Below, piece by piece: positions 1-7,274 of a DNA stretch of 64,000 nt. How positions within the stretch are numbered: the first letter of the stretch is position 1; each line of letters starts with the position of its first letter. The notes beneath the pieces were generated by a model. That model searched no databases, was not told the DNA's origin, and worked only from the letters and a program-made list of their open reading frames with translations. Origin of the DNA: Pseudomonas poae (GTDB lineage Bacteria > Pseudomonadota > Gammaproteobacteria > Pseudomonadales > Pseudomonadaceae); the NCBI GenBank assembly GCA_028869255.1, contig CP110972.1, positions 2,671,001-2,735,000 of the forward strand. Reading direction: 5' to 3'. The position numbers were made by a program, and so were the translations under genes.

Positions 1-2002
1 TCTTCGGCTCTGACGGTTTCATGTTGCGACGTTCATCCGCGTCGGCAATGTGCACCTTCATGGCTTTCAATTGTTCAACGCTGCGGCCCGGAAACTCCTT
101 TTGCAGGTTCGCGATCGCCAGGTCCTGTCGAGTGGGCAGCGGCGCTTTGAACACCTTTAGCGCGTGAACAAGCTGTTCGTGCTGGGTGGCGAAGGCTTGC
201 GTAGCTTGCTGATAATGCTGCGGTGTATAGAGACCGTCTACCGGCTTGGTGTAAAGCCCCTGCATCAGGCCCCAATCCAACAGAATGTTGATCCCATAGT
301 TGTCCATCACAGCAGCCTCCTCAGTCGTGCGGGGTTCCAGACGGCTGAGGGCAATGATTTCCTGGTAACTCATGCTGCGCGAACACCCGGCGCCACCCAG
401 ACGCTCGGCGAGTGCAACCCCCAGCCGCAAGTCTGCCCACTCCGAAGAGCCCATGCGCAATGTCGAGGGAATCCCCCGTACCAGGAACTCAGGCGCTGCA
501 CTTGCGAGGAACAGGTGGGCCGCCAGTGGGGCGGCCCTGGGATCGAGCAGCGGGTTAAGCTTGAGATGAGCTTCAAGGTCCTCACGCACCTGCGCAAGGG
601 GCCGTCCGCTGTTGTTGGCCTGATACAGGTCATACCCGGCGACGGTCCCGGGGCGGCCAGGGGCATCAGGATCAATCTGCAACTTGATGGCGGCGATAAA
701 CCATTGCCTGCGCTCCTGATCCGACAGTTGTGGGGTACCCGATGCACCCACGAAGCGCCGATTGTTGGCGAAGGTATCGCCTAACAGCAGGGCCGTATCG
801 TCATGCAGCAACCGATCAAGAAAATGATCGGCAAGATGCCGCAATACTGCGGGGTTGTTCAGGCCCAGGATGCCCCCGGCGTCCAGCCGCCCCAACAGGT
901 GGAATGCGCTCGATTCGCTTGGAACGGCGTTATCGTTCAACGTGACCAAATCGGCTCTGTCGGCAGCAGACAAGACCCCCGGTGACCAATTGTCGGCTAA
1001 CAGGCCGGAATAATTGCCGTGGGGTGGTGGAGGCGGCAAGGATGCAGTGAGCCAGCGGACGGCATTGCGCAACTCGCCCACCGTCTTGGGTAGCGCCAAC
1101 CCGTGGGATTGCAGAGCATCCTCAATCGACACCGTGCCCCCTTCGCTGCCAACCAGCGCCGAGGTGCTGCTTACCTGCACTTGCAGATCGGACAGCGACA
1201 CTGCTTCCTCATCGGGTTTCTGGGCGATAAGTGGCGTAAGAACGCTTGCCAGATGGGCACGTTCATCCAACGCGTCAATGGCGGTTCTGGCGGTTTGCAC
1301 CCGGCTCTGAAGTTCGGTTTTTTTCTCGGGTGTCGGCGCAGACCAGTCGGTCGCCGACAGCTCCTGCCGGGCTCGTGTTACGTCGCCGTCGCCGGTGGGC
1401 GGTGTCACGCCATACCAGCGCAGGATCGCATTGCGCGAAAAGCTGTCGTCGCCAGGGCCCGCATACGGCAAGCCCTTGCCTTCGGAATCGAGGGCTCGCG
1501 CAGCCGCGCGTAACTTTGTACTGGCTTGCCACCAACCCGATGCATCGTTGGGGGTGAATGTTTTATTACTCGATGTACTGTAGTAACTGAATGTACCAGT
1601 GACCGAATCCGGCTTGACGACCACCGTCGATAATGCAACGCCCTGCGTCAAGAAGAACGCCTTCACTTCAGGCGCATTGATCGCACGTCGGTAGGCATCG
1701 TAGAGCGGGAAAATCGTCGTATTGGCCGGGACCTGGACTTTCTTGTCTGCCGCGCTCCCCAAGGCCACTGCGCCCAGCGTGGTTTGAAGTGCACGGTCAG
1801 CAGCTGAAGTCGTCTCAGCCGAAGGCGTGGTCAGGGGTGGGAGGGTCCATGAGGTTGTTTGCGTGGTTGCTGCCGGCGGTTCAGCGCTGCGCTTGGCGCG
1901 AACGGCAGCATCGGGTGCGGGGGTGGGGGCAAGTGCTTGTACAGACGACAGCACCGGTGGAGTGAACGTGTTGGCCCAATGGCCTGACGAGATATTCGAC
2001 AT
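1..2002 (-). CDS. Large protein of unknown function, C-terminus beyond the window
   Basis: An uninterrupted reading frame runs from an ATG at 2002 leftward through base 2, giving at least 667 residues. An AGGAAAT ribosome-binding sequence lies just upstream of the ATG. The protein begins MSNISSGHWANTF and has no signal peptide or membrane segment in the part visible. Residues 20-75 are rich in Pro, Ala and Thr and look disordered. From about residue 95 the sequence is a globular, mostly helical-looking domain (VPANTTIFPLYDAYRRAINA), with tyrosine- and tryptophan-rich stretches later on. I do not recognise a family. Pseudomonas species carry several very large proteins of this kind, some of them toxin-like, but nothing visible here establishes that role. 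The frame is real: it has no stop over 2 kb, an SD sequence, and normal codon use. Confidence 0.8.
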   Translation of the reverse strand, partial: MSNISSGHWANTFTPPVLSSVQALAPTPAPDAAVRAKRSAEPPAATTQTTSWTLPPLTTPSAETTSAADRALQTTLGAVALGSAADKKVQVPANTTIFPLYDAYRRAINAPEVKAFFLTQGVALSTVVVKPDSVTGTFSYYSTSSNKTFTPNDASGWWQASTKLRAAARALDSEGKGLPYAGPGDDSFSRNAILRWYGVTPPTGDGDVTRARQELSATDWSAPTPEKKTELQSRVQTARTAIDALDERAHLASVLTPLIAQKPDEEAVSLSDLQVQVSSTSALVGSEGGTVSIEDALQSHGLALPKTVGELRNAVRWLTASLPPPPPHGNYSGLLADNWSPGVLSAADRADLVTLNDNAVPSESSAFHLLGRLDAGGILGLNNPAVLRHLADHFLDRLLHDDTALLLGDTFANNRRFVGASGTPQLSDQERRQWFIAAIKLQIDPDAPGRPGTVAGYDLYQANNSGRPLAQVREDLEAHLKLNPLLDPRAAPLAAHLFLASAAPEFLVRGIPSTLRMGSSEWADLRLGVALAERLGGAGCSRSMSYQEIIALSRLEPRTTEEAAVMDNYGINILLDWGLMQGLYTKPVDGLYTPQHYQQATQAFATQHEQLVHALKVFKAPLPTRQDLAIANLQKEFPGRSVEQLKAMKVHIADADERRNMKPSEPK

Positions 2003-2152
2003 TTCTATTTCCTCTGTACCAGTAAGTGGCAAGAGTTCTCGTCCGTAAGAACTGTCGAGAGGAAATGTACGATCGTGGACCAGGCATCAGCATAAGCAAA
2101 CTCCCAAGACGCCGTAGGCTGCCAGAGCATTCACCCTGCAGCACACAACGAC

Positions 2153-3496
2153 TTACAAGATGCGGTAAAGCAACCGCTCAATCCGTACCCGGCTCACTCG
2201 CCGCAGGAACTTGCCGACCGCCTCCGGGTAATCCATCAGGGTCTGCAAGCCCTGATAGCGTTCGATGCGCGTGGTGTGCTGGAAGATTTGCGTCAGCTCC
2301 GTACGTCGCGGGCCCAGCCACTGGCCTTGAGGGTCATCGATCAGCAAGGCGTTTTCCAGGTCCAGGCGAAATGCCCTGGGGTTGAGGTTGTTGCCGGTGA
2401 GCAAGGTGTAGCGCTGGTCGACCCACATGCCTTTGAGGTGATAAGTGTTGTCACCGTCGCGCCACAGGTGCAGGTTCAATTGGCCGCTGTCGATCATCGG
2501 CTGATGGCGCTTGGCGAAGCGGCGCAGGCTGATTTCATACAAGTAAGGCAGGGCCGAGATCACCTTGAACGGCTCGCTGGGCGGGATGTAAAAATCATTG
2601 GCGGTCTTGTCGCCGACGACGATGTCGACCTTCACCCCACGCGCCAGGGCGCGGTTGATTTCCCGAGTCACCGGCAATGGCAGGTTGAAGTACGGCGTGC
2701 AGATCGTCAGTTGGTGCTGAGCGCTGGCAATCAGTTCAAGGATCACCCGGTTCAGCGGGTTGTTCTTGCCCACACCCAGTAACGGGCTCACTGAGAGGTG
2801 GCCGTTGGGCAACTGCCCCGCCGTGGTGTCGTAGGCCGCATGCTTCAAGCGGCTGCGCAGGTCGCCGATATCGTTGCGCAGGCTGCGGGTGGTCGGCGGG
2901 TTCGGCAGATCCAGGCGATGCACCGCCTTGGAGGTCACCAGGCCGTGTTCCACCAGGTGCTGCATCGAGTCCGCCAGCGGTTTACTGTGGATCAGGTGAT
3001 AGCGGTCAAAGCGGTACTTGTCGAACTTGTGCAAGTACACATTGTTCAGGCTGGCGCCGCTGTACAGCACGCTGTCATCAATCACAAAGCCCTTGAGGTG
3101 CAGCACACCGAACAGTTCGCGGGTTTGCACCGGCACGCCATACACCGGCACTTCGCTGCGGTGGCTTTGGGTCATGGCCTGGTACCACGCGCTGTTGCCC
3201 GGCTGCTTGCCGGCGCCGATCAGCCCGCGCTGGGCGCGCAGCCAGTCAACCACCACCACGATGTCCAGCTCCGGCCGTGCCAGCTTGGCGGCGTGCAGGG
3301 CGTCGTAGATCTCTTGCCCCGCCTCGTCCTGCTGCAAGTACAGCGCAACGATGTAGATACGCCGGGTAGCCTGGGGGATTTGCTCCAGCAGGCAGCGACG
3401 AAACGCATCGGCGCCGGCCAGCACGTCAATCGCGTCGGGAGTGAGGGGGAAACCGCGCAGCTTGGGCAACAGGGAGCGTTTGAAGAACGACGGCAT
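2153..3496 (-). CDS. pssA: CDP-diacylglycerol--serine O-phosphatidyltransferase (phospholipase D superfamily)
   Basis: This enzyme makes phosphatidylserine from CDP-diacylglycerol and serine, the first committed step to phosphatidylethanolamine. The 447-residue protein matches the E. coli-type PssA (451 residues) throughout. It has the N-terminal signature IVALYLQQDEAGQEI, a first PLD motif around HLKGFVIDDSVLYSGASLNN, the conserved LTICTPYFNLP and VGDKTANDFYIP blocks, and a second PLD motif around YHLKGMWVDQRYTLLTGNNLNPRAFRLD. It also ends like E. coli PssA (RIERLLYRIL). The frame stays open upstream, but the ATG at 3496 (MPSFFKRS) fits the family start. The enzyme associates peripherally with the membrane and ribosomes. 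It stands alone, divergent from the TetR gene. Confidence 0.95.
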   Translation of the reverse strand: MPSFFKRSLLPKLRGFPLTPDAIDVLAGADAFRRCLLEQIPQATRRIYIVALYLQQDEAGQEIYDALHAAKLARPELDIVVVVDWLRAQRGLIGAGKQPGNSAWYQAMTQSHRSEVPVYGVPVQTRELFGVLHLKGFVIDDSVLYSGASLNNVYLHKFDKYRFDRYHLIHSKPLADSMQHLVEHGLVTSKAVHRLDLPNPPTTRSLRNDIGDLRSRLKHAAYDTTAGQLPNGHLSVSPLLGVGKNNPLNRVILELIASAQHQLTICTPYFNLPLPVTREINRALARGVKVDIVVGDKTANDFYIPPSEPFKVISALPYLYEISLRRFAKRHQPMIDSGQLNLHLWRDGDNTYHLKGMWVDQRYTLLTGNNLNPRAFRLDLENALLIDDPQGQWLGPRRTELTQIFQHTTRIERYQGLQTLMDYPEAVGKFLRRVSRVRIERLLYRIL

Positions 3497-3585
3497 AAGG
3501 CTCGCAATGGGTCGAATCCGAAGAGGCCCCGAGCTTACACCATGGGGGTGCTCAGGTCTTGCTGTCACAGGTGGAAAAAATTTAA

Positions 3586-3614
3586 TTGACCAAGAAGAAC
3601 GATCGTTCTACTGT
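3586..3614 (+). promoter_or_regulatory. Sigma-70-like promoter of the TetR gene
   Basis: TTGACC at 3586-3591 and TACTGT at 3609-3614 are separated by 17 bases, a canonical sigma-70 arrangement. The predicted transcription start, about seven bases after the -10, falls at or next to the ATG at 3622, so the mRNA may be leaderless. The operator palindrome occupies the spacer. Confidence 0.55.
3596..3609. promoter_or_regulatory. Perfect 14-bp palindrome, probable TetR autoregulatory operator
   Basis: AGAACGATCGTTCT is a perfect inverted repeat between the -35 and -10 elements of the promoter upstream of the TetR gene. Position and symmetry are typical of a TetR-family operator, so autorepression of the regulator and the DUF1348 gene behind it is likely. 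That is inferred from position only. Confidence 0.6.
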
Positions 3615-3621
3615 TCGCAGC

Positions 3622-4185
3622 ATGAACGAAACCATCAGCAATGAAACCCGCGACATCATCCTCGACGTCACCGAAAAGTTGATCTATCGCCATGGCATTG
3701 CCGCCACCGGCATGGACTTCCTGGTGAAAACCGCCGGTGTCTCGCGCAAAAGTATTTACCGTTACTTCGCCAATAAAGATGAGTTGGTCATCGCCGCGTT
3801 GCAACGCCGCGACGCGCGCTGGATGCAGTGGCTGCGCACGGAAGTGGAACGCAACGACGGCAGCGGTGAACGCCTGTTGGCGTTGTTCAGCGCACTCAAG
3901 ACATGGTTCGGCTCGGCGGATTTTCGCGGCTGCGCGTTTATCAACACCAGCGGCGAAACCGGCGACCCGCAAGACCCGGTTCGCCTGTTGGCCAAGGCGC
4001 ATAAACAGAAACTGTTCGAGTACGCACTTGAGCTGTGTGAAGCCCATGGCACCCCCGACCCTGAACGGCAGGCCGCGCACCTGCTGATTCTGATCGACGG
4101 CGCCATTACCGTTGCCCTGGTAATGGGTGATGTAACCGCTGCCGATAACGCCCGATGCATGGCGCAAACGTTATTGGGGCTTTGA
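3622..4185 (+). CDS. TetR-family transcriptional regulator
   Basis: This 187-residue repressor-type regulator has an N-terminal helix-turn-helix (residues about 8-55, containing [31 protein letters not shown]) and a C-terminal ligand-binding domain containing the [12 protein letters not shown] block seen in the YcdC/NemR-like TetR group. The ATG at 3622 is preferred to an upstream TTG that lies inside the promoter. A perfect palindrome sits in that promoter, suggesting autoregulation. The DUF1348 gene follows 28 bases later on the same strand and is probably cotranscribed and controlled by it. The ligand is unknown; relatives respond to electrophiles or small organic compounds. Confidence 0.9.
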   Translation: MNETISNETRDIILDVTEKLIYRHGIAATGMDFLVKTAGVSRKSIYRYFANKDELVIAALQRRDARWMQWLRTEVERNDGSGERLLALFSALKTWFGSADFRGCAFINTSGETGDPQDPVRLLAKAHKQKLFEYALELCEAHGTPDPERQAAHLLILIDGAITVALVMGDVTAADNARCMAQTLLGL

Positions 4186-4213
4186 GCCATTTCGATTTAG
4201 CAGGAGTGAAGAA

Positions 4214-4693
4214 ATGTCATCTACCGCTGAAACACGCCCGCCGCTACCGCCTTTTACCCGTGAGTCGGCTATTCAAAAAGTACGCCTGGCCGAAGACGGC
4301 TGGAACTCCCGCGACCCAGAACGCGTGTCGTTGGCCTATACGCTGGACACAAAATGGCGCAACCGCGCCGAGTTCGCCCATAACCGCGAAGAAGCCAAGG
4401 GGTTTCTCACCCGCAAGTGGGCCAAGGAACTGGATTACCGGCTGATCAAGGAGCTGTGGGCCTTTACCGATAACCGCATCGCCGTGCGCTATGCCTATGA
4501 ATGGCACGACGATTCCGGCAACTGGTTCCGCTCTTATGGCAATGAGAATTGGGAATTCGACGAAAATGGCCTGATGGCCAACCGTTTTGCCTGCATCAAC
4601 GACCTGCCGATACAGGCGAGCGATCGCAAGTTCCACTGGCCGCTGGGCCGCCGCCCGGATGATCATCCGGGGTTGTCCGAGCTGGGGCTGTAG
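4214..4693 (+). CDS. DUF1348 / SnoaL-like NTF2-fold protein
   Basis: This 159-residue protein is of the DUF1348 family, a nuclear transport factor 2-like (SnoaL) cone fold. Recognisable blocks are the N-terminal [23 protein letters not shown], then [10 protein letters not shown], the tryptophan-rich [16 protein letters not shown], and [17 protein letters not shown]. Members of this family are small cytoplasmic proteins of unknown activity, commonly encoded next to TetR regulators, as here. It probably forms a two-gene operon with the TetR gene. An AGGAG sequence at 4201-4205 lies shortly before the ATG. Confidence 0.9.
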   Translation: MSSTAETRPPLPPFTRESAIQKVRLAEDGWNSRDPERVSLAYTLDTKWRNRAEFAHNREEAKGFLTRKWAKELDYRLIKELWAFTDNRIAVRYAYEWHDDSGNWFRSYGNENWEFDENGLMANRFACINDLPIQASDRKFHWPLGRRPDDHPGLSELGL

Positions 4694-4699
4694 CTTGGA

Positions 4700-4743
4700 G
4701 CCGCGAGCTTGAAGCTTCAAGCTTCAAGCTTCAAGCTCGCGGC
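4700..4743. repeat. Long imperfect palindrome with AAGCTT repeats between convergent genes
   Basis: Eighteen-base perfect arms (GCCGCGAGCTTGAAGCTT and its complement) surround a short core that repeats CAAGCTT. The element lies between the convergent stops of the DUF1348 gene and the aldose dehydrogenase gene. It can form a hairpin on either strand and may work as a bidirectional terminator, although it lacks a clean T-run. Its sequence is unrelated to the REPINs elsewhere in the window. Confidence 0.7.
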
Positions 4744-4750
4744 TTGCGGC

Positions 4751-5899
4751 TTAATCCTGATTCAGGCCCACGCGATACAACACGCCATCATCCTCATCGG
4801 TCAACACATACAAATAGCCATCCGGCCCCTGCCGCACATCCCGAATCCGCGCCTTCAAACCGCCGAGCAAACGTTCTTCGTGAATCACCTTATCGCCATC
4901 GAATTGCAGGCGAATCAATTCCTGGCTGACCAAGGCGCCGATAAACACGTTGTGCTGCCAAGGCTTGAAGCGGTCGGCATCGTAAAACGCCATGCCGCTG
5001 ATGCCTGGAGACTTTTCCCAGACATGATGCGGCGCTACCGTGCCTTCCACGGTCTTGCCTTTAGCCTCTGGAATGGGTGTCAGCGAATAGTTGATGCCGT
5101 GGGTCGCCAGCGGCCAACCGTAGTTCTTGCCGCGCTCAATGATGTTGATTTCATCCCCGCCACGCGGCCCATGCTCGTTCTCCCAGATCGTGCCGCTCCA
5201 GGGGTTCAGTGCCAGCCCCTGCGGGTTGCGTTGGCCGTAAGACCAGATCTCGGGGCGCACGCCTTCCTGGCCGACAAAGGGGTTGTCATCAGGCACGCGG
5301 CCGTCCGGGTAGATGCGCACGACTTTGCCCTGCAACTTGTCCAGGTCCTGGGCAGTCGGGCGGTCATTGTTTTCACCCAGGGTCACGAACAGGTAGCCAT
5401 CGCGGTCAAACGCGAGGCGCGAGCCGAAGTGGTTGCCGGTGGAGAGTTTGGGCTCCTGGCGCAGGATCACTTTGAAATCGCTCAAGCCACTCAGGTCCGC
5501 CGCCAAACGGCCACGGCCGACAGCGGTCCCGGCCTTGCCGTCCTTGCCACCGCCTTCGGCGTACGACAGGTACACCATGCGGTCCTGCTTGAAGTCCGGC
5601 GACAGCACCACATCCAGCAAACCGCCCTGCCCTTTGGCCCACACTTCGGGCACACCGGTCAGCGGCGCAGAGAGCTTGCCGTCGGGGCTGACAAAGCGCA
5701 GGTGGCCGGGGCGCTCCGTGACCAGAAAGCCTTGCTTGTCCGGCAAAAACGCTACGGCCCATGGATGGTCAAGGCCCTTGGCGATCGGCGTGGCAGTGAT
5801 GCTGCCTTGCTCGCTGGGGAACTGCTGGGCATCGGCTGCGTAAACGGTGCTCATGGCCGTTGCACAAAGGGCGGCTAACAACGTTGTGCGTAGAAACAT
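4751..5899 (-). CDS. PQQ-dependent aldose sugar dehydrogenase (YliI/Asd type), secreted
   Basis: This 382-residue protein has a signal peptide (MFLRTTLLAALCATAMSTVYA). It is a six-bladed beta-propeller of the soluble glucose/sorbosone dehydrogenase family (GSDH). Family blocks are LDHPWAVAFLPD, GQGGLLDVVLSPDF, STGNHFGSRLAFDRDGYLF, YGQRNPQGLALNP, WENEHGPRGGDEINII, and RDVRQGPDGYLYVLTDE at the end. The likely role is PQQ-dependent oxidation of aldose sugars in the periplasm; the E. coli homologue YliI acts this way. The start 12 bases after the small secreted-protein gene suggests the two are cotranscribed. The exact substrate cannot be told from sequence. Confidence 0.9.
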   Translation of the reverse strand: MFLRTTLLAALCATAMSTVYAADAQQFPSEQGSITATPIAKGLDHPWAVAFLPDKQGFLVTERPGHLRFVSPDGKLSAPLTGVPEVWAKGQGGLLDVVLSPDFKQDRMVYLSYAEGGGKDGKAGTAVGRGRLAADLSGLSDFKVILRQEPKLSTGNHFGSRLAFDRDGYLFVTLGENNDRPTAQDLDKLQGKVVRIYPDGRVPDDNPFVGQEGVRPEIWSYGQRNPQGLALNPWSGTIWENEHGPRGGDEINIIERGKNYGWPLATHGINYSLTPIPEAKGKTVEGTVAPHHVWEKSPGISGMAFYDADRFKPWQHNVFIGALVSQELIRLQFDGDKVIHEERLLGGLKARIRDVRQGPDGYLYVLTDEDDGVLYRVGLNQD

Positions 5900-5911
5900 A
5901 GGGCGAAATCC

Positions 5912-6226
5912 TTACCGGCGATTGCCGTTGGCATCATAAGTGGGGGCTTTGGTTTCGGTGGCCGGACGGCTGGGGGCGGCATTGCGCTGGGGATAGCGAT
6001 TGCCGATGCCACCGTTTTCCAAGGTCGGTGTGCGCTGGGTCGGCCCGGTCTGAATACCACGGGTCGCAGGCGCAGTGGGCTGGGTGCCCTGCATGCTGTT
6101 GGGGTTGGCCCGGTGAATCGGGCCACTATCGGAATTGTTGCTGCCCGGCAAGTTCTGCGCCTGCACAAAGGGCACAAGGGCCAGGCCCAATACCAACGCT
6201 GCAACGTGACGCACACAGCTGTTCAT
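5912..6226 (-). CDS. Small secreted hypothetical protein, Pro/Asn/Thr-rich
   Basis: This is a 104-residue protein with a clear signal peptide (MNSCVRHVAALVLGLALVPFVQA, cleavage near AQA-QN). The mature part of about 80 residues is low-complexity and probably disordered, rich in Asn, Pro, Thr and Arg, and ends in DANGNRR. It has no recognisable domain. Its stop lies 12 bases before the start of the PQQ-type sugar dehydrogenase, so the two are likely an operon, and the small protein may act with that enzyme in the periplasm. It has no mature Cys. It is divergent from ku. Confidence 0.75.
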   Translation of the reverse strand: MNSCVRHVAALVLGLALVPFVQAQNLPGSNNSDSGPIHRANPNSMQGTQPTAPATRGIQTGPTQRTPTLENGGIGNRYPQRNAAPSRPATETKAPTYDANGNRR

Positions 6227-6409
6227 GACAAAGCCTCTGTGGGGTGAGGAGTACGTGCTTTCGATAACACGCTACGCCTTGGGTTCGGCTTTTGGCATTA
6301 AATAGTTTCTCATCAGGTGTAACACGATCTGTCCGCACATCTGTCGAGGGAAACTTTCGCACAGCCTCCCAGTCACCAGAAGACAGCCTCATCTCAAGGA
6401 GTCGCACTT

Positions 6410-7261
6410 ATGCCACGGGCAATCTGGAAAGGCGCCATCAGCTTTGGCTTGGTTCATATCCCGGTGTCGCTGGTCTCGGCCACCTCCGCCCAGGGCGTGG
6501 ATTTCGACTGGCTGGACAAACGCAGCATGGACCCGGTGGGCTACAAGCGCATCAACAAGACCACCGGCAAGGAGGTCACCAAGGAGAACATCGTCAAGGG
6601 TGTGGCCTTCGAAAAAGGCCGCTATGTAGTGCTCAGCGAAGACGAAATCCGCTCGGCCCATCCCAAATCGACCCAGACCATCGAAATCATTGCGTTTGTC
6701 GAGAGTGACCAGATCCCCCTGCAGAACATCGACACCCCCTATTTCCTGGCGCCGGATAAACGCGGCGGCAAGGTCTACGCGCTTTTACGCGAAACCTTGA
6801 AAAAAACCCGTAAGGTCGCGCTGGCCAATGTGGTGCTGCACACCAAACAGCACCTGGCGGCGCTGATGCCCCTGGACTCGGCGTTGGTGCTGGTGATGCT
6901 GCGCTGGCCCGCTGAAGTGCGCAGCCTGGATGAACTGGAGCTCGGCAGTGAGGTGACCAAACCCAGCCTGGCCAAGGGCGAGCTGGACATGGCCAAGCGC
7001 CTGGTGGAAGACATGAGCGCCGATTGGCAGCCTGAGAAATACCGCGACAGCTTCCAGGAGAAAATCATGGCGCTGGTGGCGAAGAAGGCCAAGGCCGGCA
7101 AGATCGAGGACGTGGAATCCAAGGAGGGCAGCGAGGAGCGCAAGTCGGCCGATGTGCTCGACCTGACCGAATTGCTCAAGCGCAGCCTGGCCGGCAAACC
7201 GGCGGCAAAAAAACCGGCGGCAAAAAAAATCCACAAAAAAAGCCTCTTGAGCCTGCCATAG
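6410..7261 (+). CDS. ku: Ku protein, non-homologous end joining
   Basis: This 283-residue bacterial Ku homodimerises around DNA double-strand ends and recruits LigD. It starts with the family signature MPRAIWKGAISFGLVHIPVSL, followed by GVDFDWLDKR, YKRINKTTGKEV and GRYVVLSEDEI. The C-terminal tail (about residues 240-283) is Lys/Ala-rich, as in many Ku proteins where it binds DNA, and is encoded by three A-runs of 7, 8 and 7 bases at 7207-7213, 7222-7229 and 7235-7241. An AAGGAG sequence precedes the ATG. ligD follows 13 bases downstream, so the two form one operon. Confidence 0.97.
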   Translation: MPRAIWKGAISFGLVHIPVSLVSATSAQGVDFDWLDKRSMDPVGYKRINKTTGKEVTKENIVKGVAFEKGRYVVLSEDEIRSAHPKSTQTIEIIAFVESDQIPLQNIDTPYFLAPDKRGGKVYALLRETLKKTRKVALANVVLHTKQHLAALMPLDSALVLVMLRWPAEVRSLDELELGSEVTKPSLAKGELDMAKRLVEDMSADWQPEKYRDSFQEKIMALVAKKAKAGKIEDVESKEGSEERKSADVLDLTELLKRSLAGKPAAKKPAAKKIHKKSLLSLP

Positions 7262-7274
7262 GCGGGAGAACGAC

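Noticed and set aside
164..1638. Several plus- and minus-strand reading frames in the left 2 kb
   Set aside because: They overlap the single 667-codon minus-strand frame that has an SD sequence and normal codon use; the others are out-of-frame shadows with biased composition.
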